Shown: one piece after another, positions 18,100 through 27,682 of the stretch
Numbering within the stretch: position 1 is the stretch's first letter
Layout: the number at the start of each line of letters is the position of its first letter
Origin: Cyclobacteriaceae bacterium
GTDB lineage: Bacteria; Bacteroidota; Bacteroidia; Cytophagales; Cyclobacteriaceae
Assembly (NCBI GenBank): GCA_016787645.1
Contig: JAEUUF010000002.1
Location: 186,001 to 250,000 of the forward strand
Length of the DNA: 64,000 bases
Direction of reading: 5' to 3'
Translations under genes and position numbers: made by a program
The notes under the pieces: model-generated
What the model saw: only the letters and a program-made list of their open reading frames with translations
What the model was told of the DNA's origin: nothing
The model's database searches: none

Positions 18100-19284
18100 A
18101 TGACTTCGGCTGCCTTAAGAATCAAACTGTATCTTGTTCTCGCGCTTCTTGCTTCTTGCGGCAGAAATGATAAACCGGCTGAGAACGGAGTGGCTGAAAC
18201 CACTTCGAGCCCGGTCAACACTCCATCCTCCGCTGACAGTCAGGTGGCGCCGCTGTTTGATCCGGTACCGGTGGCCGGAGGATTTCAGGGCATCGATTCT
18301 ACCAGTTTAGCGGTGCCGGATACCCTGCCTTATGGTGCTGTCCTTGCCCACTACCAGCGTCTTGAGGACCCGAAACCTCCGGGTACAACTGCGTACACGG
18401 ATTTTTTCATGAGAGGACTACCGAATGGGAAACCTGTTCGGATAGCACGGTTTCTTAACAAACCACTGGATGTGCTGTGGGATCTGAAAAATGCGAGGGT
18501 CTATGTTGTCACCGTCAACGGTATTTTCTTTTTGAACTACAAGACCAGCAAGCCGCTGGTGCGGATATCCGATGACTTACCTCGCGACCTCGACTTTCGT
18601 ATCTCCTGGGTAGACAGTGTCACTGGCCGCTTTCGCATTGCTTATGCCCGGTCAGGATCAGATGAAGCATTTAATAACAAATATGAAGCACTGAAGAAAA
18701 ATCCTGACAGCCGTACCGAGGATGAAGGTGTGCCTATTCTTGCCTGCATCTCTGAATTGGACCTACAGGGTCATTGGTCAACCATCAAGGAAATCGCTTC
18801 GAAGGATGGTGCGGATTACTCCCCGGGATTGAAAGTGCTCGATCCCTTTATACACAAGCGGGACGGCACGACCACCGCTTCCCTCCTGAAGGAATGCAGT
18901 TGCTGGGGTCAGTTTAAGGACGACCCTGGCCCCCTTCAGGATTCGATCACCTTCGTCCAGCTTCTCGCCAAATCAAAACTGGACTTTCCGGAGCCATACG
19001 AAGGAATGGTTCGGTATGATTTGAATGTGAACTACACTTTGCTTGTTTCAGCATTCAACTTGAATTCGTATGGATCTGAAAACGGTGACTGCTACCTGTC
19101 CGGGCCTGTCTACCTGATGGACAATAGAAGTGAAATTCTTACACCGATGCCCATTGAAGCCAATGACCGGGTTACGGATACCCCTGAATACCTGCTGGTC
19201 AACGATGTGCTGTTTGAAAAGGCAACTGCCAAAACCTTGGTTCAACTCCCCGGAGCCACCGACGTGGTGATTGTGAGGAAGTAG
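18100..19284 (+). CDS. Lipoprotein of unknown function
   Basis: 394 residues. A lipobox at LLASC (Cys20) is followed by a Ser/Thr/Pro/Ala-rich linker (about 25-50) and a globular region rich in beta strands and aromatic residues. A CSC motif occurs near residue 268 (LLKECSCWG). No family was recognised. It stands alone between the divergently read PhyH gene and the TonB-receptor module, and is probably periplasmic or surface-anchored. Composition matches the neighbours, so there is no sign of transfer. Confidence 0.7.
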   Translation: MTSAALRIKLYLVLALLASCGRNDKPAENGVAETTSSPVNTPSSADSQVAPLFDPVPVAGGFQGIDSTSLAVPDTLPYGAVLAHYQRLEDPKPPGTTAYTDFFMRGLPNGKPVRIARFLNKPLDVLWDLKNARVYVVTVNGIFFLNYKTSKPLVRISDDLPRDLDFRISWVDSVTGRFRIAYARSGSDEAFNNKYEALKKNPDSRTEDEGVPILACISELDLQGHWSTIKEIASKDGADYSPGLKVLDPFIHKRDGTTTASLLKECSCWGQFKDDPGPLQDSITFVQLLAKSKLDFPEPYEGMVRYDLNVNYTLLVSAFNLNSYGSENGDCYLSGPVYLMDNRSEILTPMPIEANDRVTDTPEYLLVNDVLFEKATAKTLVQLPGATDVVIVRK

Positions 19285-19508
19285 CGGAACAGACCAGCAC
19301 CGTCATCAATCCCGGATATGAGCGGCCAGCGTGCTGATGAGTCAATTCAGTGATGCCCGGCATTCAGCGTAGCGACCTTGCACCGGGCTGTCATCATCCG
19401 GTTTTCCCGACACTCCATCCGTGAACTCCGACAGTTCGGAAACTCTGGTTCGGCAGTAACCCTCCTTGATCGTCAATTTTACCGTGTAATCGCACAAAAC
19501 GCGTGAAC

Positions 19509-21683
19509 ATGGTTACACGACTGACAATCTTCTGGTTTCTTCTTTCCGGCACTGCGTTGGCGCAAACCAACCTCCGGGGCAGGGTCACTGACGCACAGGG
19601 AAACCCCATTCCTGGGGCCAACATTCTCTTGCGCGGAACCTACGACGGATCGAGCACAGACAACAATGGCGCCTTCGTGTTTGTCTCGTCGGAGAAAGGC
19701 CCTCAAATCCTGGTCATATCAGCGATCAGCTTCAAGCCCGAAGAACAACCTGTTGAACTTTCCGGCAAGGAAGTATTTGTTTCTGCCGTTCTTAAAGAAG
19801 CGGTCACCGAACTCAATGCGGTTGTAATCACCGCTGGTTCGTTTACCGCCGGGGACGAAGACCGCCGCACGACATTCAAGTCGTTGGACATCGCCTCCAC
19901 GGCCGGCGCCACGGCCGACATTGCAGGCGCCTTGAATACGCTTCCGGGTACGCAGAAGGTAGGGGAGACCGGCCGCCTGTTCGTTCGGGGTGGCGACGAC
20001 AACGAGACGCGCACGTTTATCGACGGGATGGTCGTGCTGGATGCGTATTCACCCTCTGCACCCAACACCCCCTCACGTGGACGGTTTCTTCCGTTCATGT
20101 TTAAGGGAACCAGTTTCAGTACAGGTGGTTATTCGGCCGAATATGGCCAGGCCTTGAGTAGTGCGCTGGCGCTGGATTCTAAGGATGAAGACGAGACCAC
20201 GCGCACGGATGTCGGGCTATTGTCGGTGGGAGCGGACGTGGCGCATACGCAGGCGTGGACCAAAGGTTCGGCGGCAGCCAAGGTACAATACACCAACCTG
20301 CGCCCCTACATGGGTTTGATCAACCAGCAAGTCGACTGGATCACGCCACCCCTTTCCACGGAAGTGAGCGGAGCCGTCCGCCAGCGATTCGGCGATAAAG
20401 GGCTGCTCAAGTTCTATGGCAATGCCAACGAAGCGAACTTTTCGCTCTATCAACACGCCATTGCAGACCCCACCGGCAAACTTCCGCTGGAGGTGACCAA
20501 CCGATACCGTTACGGAAATCTCTCTTACCAGGTCGTGCTCCCCCGCGACTGGTCGGTGCGTACCGGCGTGTCATACAACACGAGCGCCTACGACAATACC
20601 CTGGCCACACTTGCGCAGCGGGAACGGGGAACCGCTCTCCACGTGAAGGCGGCGTTTGAAAAAACCACTTCTTCCGTGGTAATACGGACGGGCGGAGAAC
20701 TCATCGACCGCGACTACCGGTCTGCGTGGACCGACGAGCAACAAGGGACATTGACCCAGTCGTTTCACGAGCCCATTACGGCGGCGTTCGGGGAAGCGGA
20801 TATCACCTTCAGCAAGAACTTCGTGGCGCGTGCCGGCGTCCGGGGCGAATACAACGGCCTCACCCACAATGCCGCCCTGGACCCGCGCCTGTCCCTGGCG
20901 CGCAAACTCGGGCAGGGACAACTGTCGCTCGCCTACGGACGATTCCGTCAAAGCCCACAGACCCAGTGGCTGCGTGCGAACAACCAGTTGCATGCCGAGA
21001 AGGCCGAGCACTGGATGCTGAGCTACCAGCTCATTACGAACAGCCGCACTTTTCGCGCGGAAGTATACTACAAGCGGTATGACGACCTGGTCCGGTTTAC
21101 GGTGCCGGGCACTTTGCCCTCCGCTTTCCAGCCGCTCAACATAGCCATGGACAACTCCGGCAATGGGTATGCCCGGGGCGCCGAACTATTCTGGCGCGAC
21201 AACCGGACCTTCCGGAACGTGGACTATTGGATCTCTTATTCTTACCTCGATACGCGCCGCGAATACCTATACTATCCGACTGCGGCAGTGCCGTCATTCG
21301 CTTCAGCGCACAACTTCTCAGTCGTGTACAAGCACTTTGTTCCCAAGTTGAAGACGCAGTTTGGCGTGACCTGGTCGTTGGCGAGCGCCCGCCCCTACCA
21401 CGACCCGAACCGCCCCGGCTTCCTCCAGGGTCGCACACCCAACTATAGCGACCTGAGCGCCAACGTGAGCTACCTCCCCACCTCATGGATGATTGTGCAC
21501 TTCTCCTGCACTAACCTGCTCGGCTACGACAACATCTTCGGATACACCTACGCGACGACACCCGATGCCCAAGGTGTTTACGCCGGCCGCGCAATCCGGC
21601 AGCCGGCCACACGCTTTCTATTCCTTGGCATTTTCATCACGCTGTCGAAAAACAAAGGCATTAACCAACTACCAAGTCTATAA
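19509..21683 (+). CDS. TonB-dependent receptor with carboxypeptidase-regulatory-like domain
   Basis: About 724 residues from the ATG at 19509; a GTG six bases upstream is less likely. A signal peptide ends near GTALAQ. Residues ~22-110 are a CarboxypepD_reg-like beta-sandwich (LRGRVTDAQGNPIPGANILLRGT). The plug domain (about 125-230) contains GRLFVRGGDDNETRTFIDGM, and the rest is a 22-strand barrel. The protein moves a ligand across the outer membrane using TonB energy. At ~720 residues it is shorter than SusC proteins (~1000) and has no SusD beside it, so a small ligand or metal complex is more likely than a glycan. The TPR protein, sensor kinase and LytTR regulator follow on the same strand. 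Confidence 0.88.
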   Translation: MVTRLTIFWFLLSGTALAQTNLRGRVTDAQGNPIPGANILLRGTYDGSSTDNNGAFVFVSSEKGPQILVISAISFKPEEQPVELSGKEVFVSAVLKEAVTELNAVVITAGSFTAGDEDRRTTFKSLDIASTAGATADIAGALNTLPGTQKVGETGRLFVRGGDDNETRTFIDGMVVLDAYSPSAPNTPSRGRFLPFMFKGTSFSTGGYSAEYGQALSSALALDSKDEDETTRTDVGLLSVGADVAHTQAWTKGSAAAKVQYTNLRPYMGLINQQVDWITPPLSTEVSGAVRQRFGDKGLLKFYGNANEANFSLYQHAIADPTGKLPLEVTNRYRYGNLSYQVVLPRDWSVRTGVSYNTSAYDNTLATLAQRERGTALHVKAAFEKTTSSVVIRTGGELIDRDYRSAWTDEQQGTLTQSFHEPITAAFGEADITFSKNFVARAGVRGEYNGLTHNAALDPRLSLARKLGQGQLSLAYGRFRQSPQTQWLRANNQLHAEKAEHWMLSYQLITNSRTFRAEVYYKRYDDLVRFTVPGTLPSAFQPLNIAMDNSGNGYARGAELFWRDNRTFRNVDYWISYSYLDTRREYLYYPTAAVPSFASAHNFSVVYKHFVPKLKTQFGVTWSLASARPYHDPNRPGFLQGRTPNYSDLSANVSYLPTSWMIVHFSCTNLLGYDNIFGYTYATTPDAQGVYAGRAIRQPATRFLFLGIFITLSKNKGINQLPSL

Positions 21684-21696
21684 ACCAACACAAACT

Positions 21697-22335
21697 ATGA
21701 AAACGAAAGCAACTATTCTCCTCCTCCTCATGGCACTCACGGTACGCGCCGGTGACGAAGTCTTCCTGCAGGCCATGGGTAAACAAATCGGCGCCGTTTA
21801 CACGGCTCAGACCGTCGATGAGCTGCAGGGTGTCGTTAATGCCCTCGACCGCATCGGGCAGGCGGAAAAGGGCCGGTGGGAACCTTTGTACTACGGAGCG
21901 TTCGGCTGCCTCATGATGGCCACGCGCGAAAAGGATGCACAGAAAAAGGACGGCTACCTCGACCAGGCCCTGGAGCGTGTGAACCGCGGCCTGGAAATCA
22001 GCCAGGATAATTCGGAGCTGTTGGCCCTCGAAGGGTTTGTTCACATGCTCCGCGTGTCGGTCGATCCTGGCTCGCGCGGTCAACGCTTTTCAGGAATGAG
22101 CATGAAGGCCTTCAACAAAGCCATCAAGGCCGACCCGAACAACCCGAGAGCCTTGTCGCTGATGGCGCAGATGCAATATGGCACGGCCCAGTTCTTCGGC
22201 AGTTCGACGTCGGAGCCGTGCGGGATGGCCAAGAAGGCATTGAGTCTTTTTGATGCCGTTAAAAACGATGACGCCCTCGCCCCGCGGTGGGGAAAGGAGA
22301 TGACCGAGTCGATGGTGAAGAAGTGCAACCCATAA
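21697..22335 (+). CDS. Secreted TPR-repeat protein
   Basis: 212 residues, starting at the ATG at 21697 after the leader AAACCAACACAAACT, 13 bases behind the receptor stop; upstream in-frame Met codons lie inside the receptor gene. A signal peptide ends near TVRAG. Helical repeats include GYLDQALERVNRGLEIS and AFNKAIKADPNNPRALSLMA, typical of tetratricopeptide helices, so it probably scaffolds protein contacts in the periplasm. Its place directly behind the TonB receptor suggests a shared operon and a link to receptor function. Confidence 0.72.
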   Translation: MKTKATILLLLMALTVRAGDEVFLQAMGKQIGAVYTAQTVDELQGVVNALDRIGQAEKGRWEPLYYGAFGCLMMATREKDAQKKDGYLDQALERVNRGLEISQDNSELLALEGFVHMLRVSVDPGSRGQRFSGMSMKAFNKAIKADPNNPRALSLMAQMQYGTAQFFGSSTSEPCGMAKKALSLFDAVKNDDALAPRWGKEMTESMVKKCNP

Positions 22336-22478
22336 TCACAGGCCATGGAGGCGCTTCGACTTGTTTGTCCTGATGAAGTATCGAAGGCTGGAGTGACTGA
22401 TCTTCATCCATGTCCTCATCGATGCCAGTCTTGCCCTGGCCCCCTGAGCAGGCTGAAATAGTTAACTTGAGGTCGGCT

Positions 22479-23495
22479 ATGGCTAGAATTCTTGGTTTTC
22501 TTCGTGAGTCGCGGTCCATCGCGTTGTGGCTGGTGTTCATCGCCTCGCTCATGAATGCCGTCATGGCTTTGCGTGCCGGCTGGTCGTTGCGCACCTCGCT
22601 CTATGTGGGTACGCTCACCATCCTCATCTGGCTGTTCCTTTGGCTCGGGAATAGCTACCTCAACGAGTGGCTAAACGAACGTTATTCGTGGCACGACCGG
22701 CCGGTCGCCCGCTTTGTGGCCGGCATCATCGGGATGCTGGTGTATTCCATCGGCATTGTCTATCTGCTGATCTTGTTCTTCCGCCACGTTCTCAACTTTG
22801 ATGTTGGCGACGACCTCAACGGGATGTTCTTCAGTACACTCGTCATCACCACGATCATTACCATGTTCATGACGGGTCGGGCTTTTCTCTTCAACTGGCG
22901 TGAGGCGGCTGTGGATGCCGAGCGAATGAAACGCGAGTCGGTCAAGGCGCAGTACGAAAGTCTCCGCAGCCAGGTCAACCCGCACTTTCTCTTCAACAGC
23001 CTTAACGCGCTCACCAACCTGGTCCACCAGCAGCCCGATGAGGCGGTCCGGTTTATCAAGCAATTGTCGGAAGTGTACCGCTACGTGCTCGACACGCGCG
23101 ACAAGGAACTGGTGAACGTGGAGGAGGAGCTACACTTTCTGGATGCGTATCTCTTCCTTCAGCAGATCCGTTTCGGCAATAAGCTGAGACTGGACGTTCG
23201 AAAAGAATCTCTTTCCGGCCAGGTGGCACCGCTCGCGCTGCAATTGCTGGTGGAGAATGCCATCAAGCACAACATCATCGCTGACGACCAGCCGCTGGCC
23301 GTACATCTTTTCGGTAACGACGGGTACCTCTGGGTGTCCAACACGCTTCAGAAGAAGTCCGGAATGCCCGAGAATCCAGGGGGTATCGGGCTGGAGAATA
23401 TTCGCCGCCGGTATAGCTTTCTCTCCAGCCAGCCCGTGGTGGTGCGGGAAGCTGCCGGCAACTTTGAAGTGGGCCTCCCGTTGATCCCGTCATGA
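22479..23495 (+). CDS. LytS-type sensor histidine kinase
   Basis: 338 residues from the ATG at 22479, which has GAGGT just upstream; an in-frame ATG at 22410 would add a Pro-rich tail ahead of the first helix. Four membrane helices (about 13-32, 41-58, 78-102, 117-135) form a sensor without a large periplasmic domain. Then comes a HisKA_7TM/His_kinase domain with phospho-acceptor His169 in NPHFLFNSLN and an ATP-binding region (LLVENAIKHN, GIGLENIRRRY). It phosphorylates the LytTR regulator encoded next; the genes overlap by four bases (ATGA). Confidence 0.9.
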   Translation: MARILGFLRESRSIALWLVFIASLMNAVMALRAGWSLRTSLYVGTLTILIWLFLWLGNSYLNEWLNERYSWHDRPVARFVAGIIGMLVYSIGIVYLLILFFRHVLNFDVGDDLNGMFFSTLVITTIITMFMTGRAFLFNWREAAVDAERMKRESVKAQYESLRSQVNPHFLFNSLNALTNLVHQQPDEAVRFIKQLSEVYRYVLDTRDKELVNVEEELHFLDAYLFLQQIRFGNKLRLDVRKESLSGQVAPLALQLLVENAIKHNIIADDQPLAVHLFGNDGYLWVSNTLQKKSGMPENPGGIGLENIRRRYSFLSSQPVVVREAAGNFEVGLPLIPS

Positions 23496-24262
23496 GCGCG
23501 TTCAACGTGTTGATCATCGAAGACGAACCCCAGGCAGCCGACCGCCTGGGCCGGCTGATTACGCGCCTTCGGCCCGGAGCCCAGGTGCTGGCCACCCTCG
23601 ATTCTGTGACACAAAGTGTCGGCTGGCTCCGGCAACACCCGGCACCTGACGTGCTGCTCATGGATATTCAGCTGGCCGACGGGCTCAGCTTCGCCATCTT
23701 CGACCAGGTCCATGTGACCAGCCCGGTGATCTTTACTACGGCCTACGATGAGTATGCTTTGCGGGCGTTCAAGGTGAACAGCATCGATTACCTGCTCAAG
23801 CCCGTAGACGAGGCGGAGCTCCGGGCTGCGCTGGATAAATTGTTGGCGCTCCGCGGCCCGGGCGTGGCTCCCGACAAGATGATGCAAAGCATCGCCGACG
23901 CCATGCGGATGCTGTCGAAGAAATACAAGGAGCGGTTTGTCATTCGGGTGGGGGAGCATCTTCGCTCCATCGAGATCGCCGATATCCGTTTCTTCTTCAG
24001 CCAGGAGAAGGCCACCTTCGCCCAGACGGCCGACCACCGTAAGCACGTGCTTGATTATACGCTCGATCAATTGGAAGACCTGGTCGACCCGGCCCGGTAC
24101 TTTCGCATCAACCGCAAGTACCTGGTGTCGGTGGAGGCCATCCGCGACATGGTCAGTCACACGAACAGCCGACTGAAACTGTTGCTCCACGGTTCGGAAG
24201 ATCCGGAGGTCATCGTCGCCCGTGAGCGGGTGCAGGAATTCAGGGAGTGGCTGGACAGGTAG
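23492..24262 (+). CDS. LytTR-family response regulator
   Basis: 256 residues. A receiver domain (1-120) has the acidic pocket at 10-12 (EDE), phospho-acceptor Asp58 in LLMDIQ, and Lys in LKPVDE. It is joined to a LytTR DNA-binding domain (about 150-256; FVIRVGEHLRSIEIADIRFF, YFRINRKYLVSVEAI). It binds promoter repeats when phosphorylated by the overlapping sensor kinase gene. In Bacteroidota such pairs often control nearby export, uptake or surface genes, and the TonB receptor upstream is the obvious candidate. Confidence 0.92.
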   Translation: MSAFNVLIIEDEPQAADRLGRLITRLRPGAQVLATLDSVTQSVGWLRQHPAPDVLLMDIQLADGLSFAIFDQVHVTSPVIFTTAYDEYALRAFKVNSIDYLLKPVDEAELRAALDKLLALRGPGVAPDKMMQSIADAMRMLSKKYKERFVIRVGEHLRSIEIADIRFFFSQEKATFAQTADHRKHVLDYTLDQLEDLVDPARYFRINRKYLVSVEAIRDMVSHTNSRLKLLLHGSEDPEVIVARERVQEFREWLDR

Positions 24263-24266
24263 AGTC

Positions 24267-25010
24267 TTAAGGCTCCATAAAGTTCCAGCCAAACCAGTTC
24301 AGCTCAAGGACCACGCCGTCCTGTAGTTCCTTGTTGGGAAATGCCAGGAGCGCGCCGACAAATAGCTGTACCCGGTTTCCAAATGTATAACCGCCACCCA
24401 GCACCGTACTTGATTTCTTGTGATTCCCCGAAATAAAATCACCCATCAGCAATAGTTTTCGGGAAAGCTTGTACTCATATCCAAGCATGAACCCCACCGG
24501 TTGGCCCGAGGTACCGCCGGCGTAATAATCATTGGTGTGATAAAATCCACCTACGAGGTGAAGGGGTTGGCTGGGCGCCCAGCGGATGATTCCATAGTTG
24601 AAATAGAGGAACTTCATGTTCTTCGAATCATCTGTGATGTTTGTTCCAACCTGGGTGCCGACATTGATTTCTGTGTGTTCAGAAACCACCCACTGCTTTT
24701 GCAGCGTGCCCATGATCACCGGGTACAACGGCTTGAACAAGGAATTGTCGTTGTGCGAAAAAACGGGTCCGCCCCCCAGGTTCACCGGCAAGTCCACAAG
24801 GTTGACCCCGGTGTCCCACCCGCGACCAAGTCCGTAGACAAGGTGAGTCTTTGACTCCAGCTGTGTGGCCGCGTAAATATTGAGCTGCTGCTGACAAAAG
24901 AGTTTGTTTTTTGGATTGATGTCACCCGAAGGGATGTTGAACAGATTCTGCTGTGCCTGGACGCCGCAGAACCCCAACAGGACGATCGCCAGGATGCCGT
25001 ATTTTTTCAT
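24267..25010 (-). CDS. Outer-membrane-barrel-like protein of unknown function
   Basis: 247 residues from MKKYGI at 25010. A signal peptide ends at VQAQ. The remainder alternates hydrophobic/polar beta segments with Gly turns (LVYGLGRGWDTGVNLVDLP, FMLGYEYKLSRKLLLMGDFISGNH), consistent with a small beta-barrel (MetA-pathway/OMP-like). The stop is four bases from the convergent LytTR gene. A good promoter (TTTG-N17-TAGTTTTG) ends only six bases before the ATG, so the mRNA may be nearly leaderless. The function is unknown. Confidence 0.68.
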   Translation of the reverse strand: MKKYGILAIVLLGFCGVQAQQNLFNIPSGDINPKNKLFCQQQLNIYAATQLESKTHLVYGLGRGWDTGVNLVDLPVNLGGGPVFSHNDNSLFKPLYPVIMGTLQKQWVVSEHTEINVGTQVGTNITDDSKNMKFLYFNYGIIRWAPSQPLHLVGGFYHTNDYYAGGTSGQPVGFMLGYEYKLSRKLLLMGDFISGNHKKSSTVLGGGYTFGNRVQLFVGALLAFPNKELQDGVVLELNWFGWNFMEP

Positions 25011-25016
25011 CGGGCG

Positions 25017-25045
25017 CAAAACTAACCATTATGACGGATTGCAAA
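25017..25045 (-). promoter_or_regulatory. Promoter TTTG-N17-TAGTTTTG
   Basis: On the minus strand, TTTG (25042-25045) and TAGTTTTG (25017-25024) are spaced by 17 bases and precede the ATG at 25010 by six bases. The predicted transcription start falls at or next to the start codon. Confidence 0.6.
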
Positions 25046-25194
25046 TGCGGTGCTTAATGTAGAGCCGGATATTTTGTCGCCATTGTATGCTATTGCATTA
25101 GTTAGTAGTGGTCAGCTTAATGCAAGTCGACTATCATCATTTCATGTTTTACTATCTTGCCTTATGGCCCTAAGCGCCATAAACCAGCCTTCTC

Positions 25195-26511
25195 ATGAAA
25201 TACCTGTTCCTGCTGCTCATGGTTCTTGCTTTTTCCACGGCAACGGCCCAGTCATTCGTGTTGAGAACTTTTCCGTCCAGTACGGAAACGGTGGTCCCCC
25301 TGCACAAGACTTCTTTCACCAATGAGGGCCAATGTCCCGAGCGAAGGCAGGGGGGTAACCCGCGGATGGTGAACGGTTACCAGGTGTTCAACGGCTCCAT
25401 GGATGGGAACCGGCAGGTCGACCCACAGATTGCCGTGGGTGGTGGATATGTCCTGGAAGGATCCAACAACGGATTGCTCATCTATGACAAGCAAGGAAAC
25501 TTTGTTCAGGGTGTGTCGCAGAAATGCTTTAACAACGGGATCGACCCCAAGATGTACTTCGATATCCATAACAAAGTTTTTGTGTTCGATCTCTGGTGGT
25601 ATTACGACAAGGAGAAGACCAAACCCGTGAACATTTCCGTATCAGCCACGAGCAACCCGTCAGGAGCGTGGAACATCTATCCCATCTCCAGGACGGAAGA
25701 GGTGGACGGTGGAGGCATTGGCTATAGCCGGAAGTGGATCGGCTATTCATACCCGGGCGGCGAGGAGAACACGTTCATCCTACGCACCGCAGACGCGATC
25801 GCTGGTAGACCAGCTACAATTTATCATTTCAAGGGAAGCCTCGGTCATCCCGTTTTCATGCAAGATGATGTTGATGATTTGTATTTCTTCGATCTCGACA
25901 GTGTCCAATGGACGATACGAAAAGTGACTGAGGGGGAAAATGGTATGCCCTATAGCGAGCTCGTTGTCCGCCATCGGCACGGGCTGACCTGCATCGACTA
26001 CCCGCCGCAGTCACCTCAGAAAGGCACAGAGCAGAAGATCTCCAGCGGTGACCGCAACCCGAAGAACCTCGTTTTTCAGAATGGCAGCATCTGGTTTTCA
26101 CATGCAGTCAAGTGCGATGGGCGCTCCGCCGTGCAGTGGCACCGGATTAGTGCAAGGACGGGCAATATCCTCCAGACCGGTCTGCTGAAAAGCGCGACCA
26201 GCAATTACATCCAAACCACCATCGCCGTCAACAAGCAGAACGACGTGCTGGTGGGATTCCAGGAAGTAAACTATCAATCTTTTGTAAGTCCCCGGTTTGC
26301 ATTCCGGTTGTCAAAAGACAAGAAGGGAACCCTGCGACCAATTATCAGTGCCGGCGAAGGAACGGGTGCCGCCGATGGTGTTGCCTGGGGCGACTATAGC
26401 GGCAGTATTATCGATGGCGACAACCTGCTGGACTTGTGGACGATCCAGAGCATAGCCAACGACAAGGGGAAAGGAGAGACGGTAATTGTGAAGGTGCCGT
26501 TTGGGAAGTAG
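25195..26511 (+). CDS. Secreted protein, probable beta-propeller, unknown function
   Basis: 438 residues. A signal peptide ends near TATAQ (19). The mature part contains short repeating beta motifs such as DPQIAVGGGYVLEGSNNGLLIYDKQGNF and IGYSRKWIGYSYPGGEENTF, reminiscent of sialidase- or neuraminidase-like propellers, but no Asp-box or catalytic set is clear. A Cys pair occurs near 106 and 265. Neighbours give no functional hint. I treat it as a secreted hypothetical. Confidence 0.66.
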   Translation: MKYLFLLLMVLAFSTATAQSFVLRTFPSSTETVVPLHKTSFTNEGQCPERRQGGNPRMVNGYQVFNGSMDGNRQVDPQIAVGGGYVLEGSNNGLLIYDKQGNFVQGVSQKCFNNGIDPKMYFDIHNKVFVFDLWWYYDKEKTKPVNISVSATSNPSGAWNIYPISRTEEVDGGGIGYSRKWIGYSYPGGEENTFILRTADAIAGRPATIYHFKGSLGHPVFMQDDVDDLYFFDLDSVQWTIRKVTEGENGMPYSELVVRHRHGLTCIDYPPQSPQKGTEQKISSGDRNPKNLVFQNGSIWFSHAVKCDGRSAVQWHRISARTGNILQTGLLKSATSNYIQTTIAVNKQNDVLVGFQEVNYQSFVSPRFAFRLSKDKKGTLRPIISAGEGTGAADGVAWGDYSGSIIDGDNLLDLWTIQSIANDKGKGETVIVKVPFGK

Positions 26512-26604
26512 GCGCCTGCCCGCCGATGCGCAACGCGAATTTGGAGCTTCGGGTCAGTCTTGCGCGAAATACGAACCAGGCCGTGGCAATGCTCGATGAT
26601 GAAT

Positions 26605-27492
26605 TTACTCAATCAATCTCCATAGGAGCTGATTATCTCCAAACAGCTGGCGAAACGGGTCGTAAGCGGAATCCGTAACTGGGGTGAACTGGGTGGCCTG
26701 GGCAAACTCCGTCCATCCTTTGCAGAATTGAAGGAAGGCTGCTGGATCCTTGCGGTGCACTTCCAGCAAAGCGGAACGAGCCTTTTCAATCAGCTGCGCG
26801 TCGATCCCCTTGCGGTAGACGATCGGTCCCAGTGGAATGTTGTTGTAATCGGCAAGGACCAGCAACTTGGAGTCAAACTGGCCGGCTCTTTTTGCAGCAT
26901 CCACCTCCGCGCAGCCGCAGCCCCCGAGGTCAGCATTGCCGGCCAGCAGGTCTTCCACCACTTTCTTGTGTGTTCCTGCATAGTACACCTCCATTACTTT
27001 ATCAGCGTCCGGAATGCCCGCCGCATTTAACAGGAGCCTCGGCACAAGATTACCCGACGTTGAAGAGCTGGCCACCAACGCCAGTCGCAATTTTTTTCCT
27101 TTCAATTGGTCAACGGATGTGATGCCGGTATTCTTCGTGACCAGGAGACACCCGCCATAATTGGTTTGTTGTGCGTTGCCCATAGCGAGGTTGACCAACG
27201 GAATAGCTTTCCCGGGCTGGTTGCGTTGCAAGACCAGGTAGCCCGATGTGTTCATCATCGCCAGGTCGACGCTGTCGTGGTTGATGGCACGAATCAGCGC
27301 TTTCACCGTTGGATAGCTGACTACATTCACCCGCGCACCCGTCCATGTTGAAAGGAACGCTCCCAATGGCCGCAGGTTTTCAAGCCGATTGTTCGTGGCA
27401 TAGGTATAGGTGGCGAGCGTAAGTGTTTTCTCCTGGCCCCATGAAGGCATGACGGACAGCAGCAGGGCGAGAATCAAAAGACATCGAGTCAT
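26605..27492 (-). CDS. PhnD-like phosphate/phosphonate periplasmic binding protein, orphan
   Basis: 295 residues. A signal peptide ends near SWGQ (20). The class II periplasmic-binding fold of the PhnD family is seen from TLTLATYTYATNNRLENLRPL, TGARVNVVSYPTVKALIRAI, DLAMMNTSGYLVL, the SSSTSGNLVPRLLLNAAGI segment and GGCGCAEVDAA. The STSG motif at the N-terminus of a helix is the usual anion-binding site, so it should bind an oxyanion such as phosphate, phosphite or a phosphonate. No PhnC/PhnE permease or ATPase is nearby, so it may be a sensor input or serve a distant transporter. Confidence 0.78.
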   Translation of the reverse strand: MTRCLLILALLLSVMPSWGQEKTLTLATYTYATNNRLENLRPLGAFLSTWTGARVNVVSYPTVKALIRAINHDSVDLAMMNTSGYLVLQRNQPGKAIPLVNLAMGNAQQTNYGGCLLVTKNTGITSVDQLKGKKLRLALVASSSTSGNLVPRLLLNAAGIPDADKVMEVYYAGTHKKVVEDLLAGNADLGGCGCAEVDAAKRAGQFDSKLLVLADYNNIPLGPIVYRKGIDAQLIEKARSALLEVHRKDPAAFLQFCKGWTEFAQATQFTPVTDSAYDPFRQLFGDNQLLWRLIE

Positions 27493-27655
27493 AAACAGGA
27501 AGGGATTTTGCGTCTAATTACGAATGAGCGAGGAAATAGTTAGGCCCAGTTCACGACCGGCTATCCGTGTTCATCCGTGTCCTCCGTGGCAATATAAGGC
27601 CCTTGCCGCGGATGTCGCCCAAACGTCACGTTACTGGCACGCTAAAAATTAGTCC

Positions 27656-27663
27656 TACCTTTG
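27656..27663 (+). promoter_or_regulatory. -7 promoter element TACCTTTG for the XRE gene
   Basis: This is an exact TAnnTTTG match 19 bases before the ATG at 27683. The -33 element is not obvious. Confidence 0.5.
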
Positions 27664-27682
27664 GCGCCGGGATAGTTTTGTC

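Noticed and set aside
22410-22478. Start of the LytS kinase at 22410
   Set aside because: It adds a Pro-rich tail ahead of the first membrane helix; the ATG at 22479 has GAGGT before it. Not excluded.
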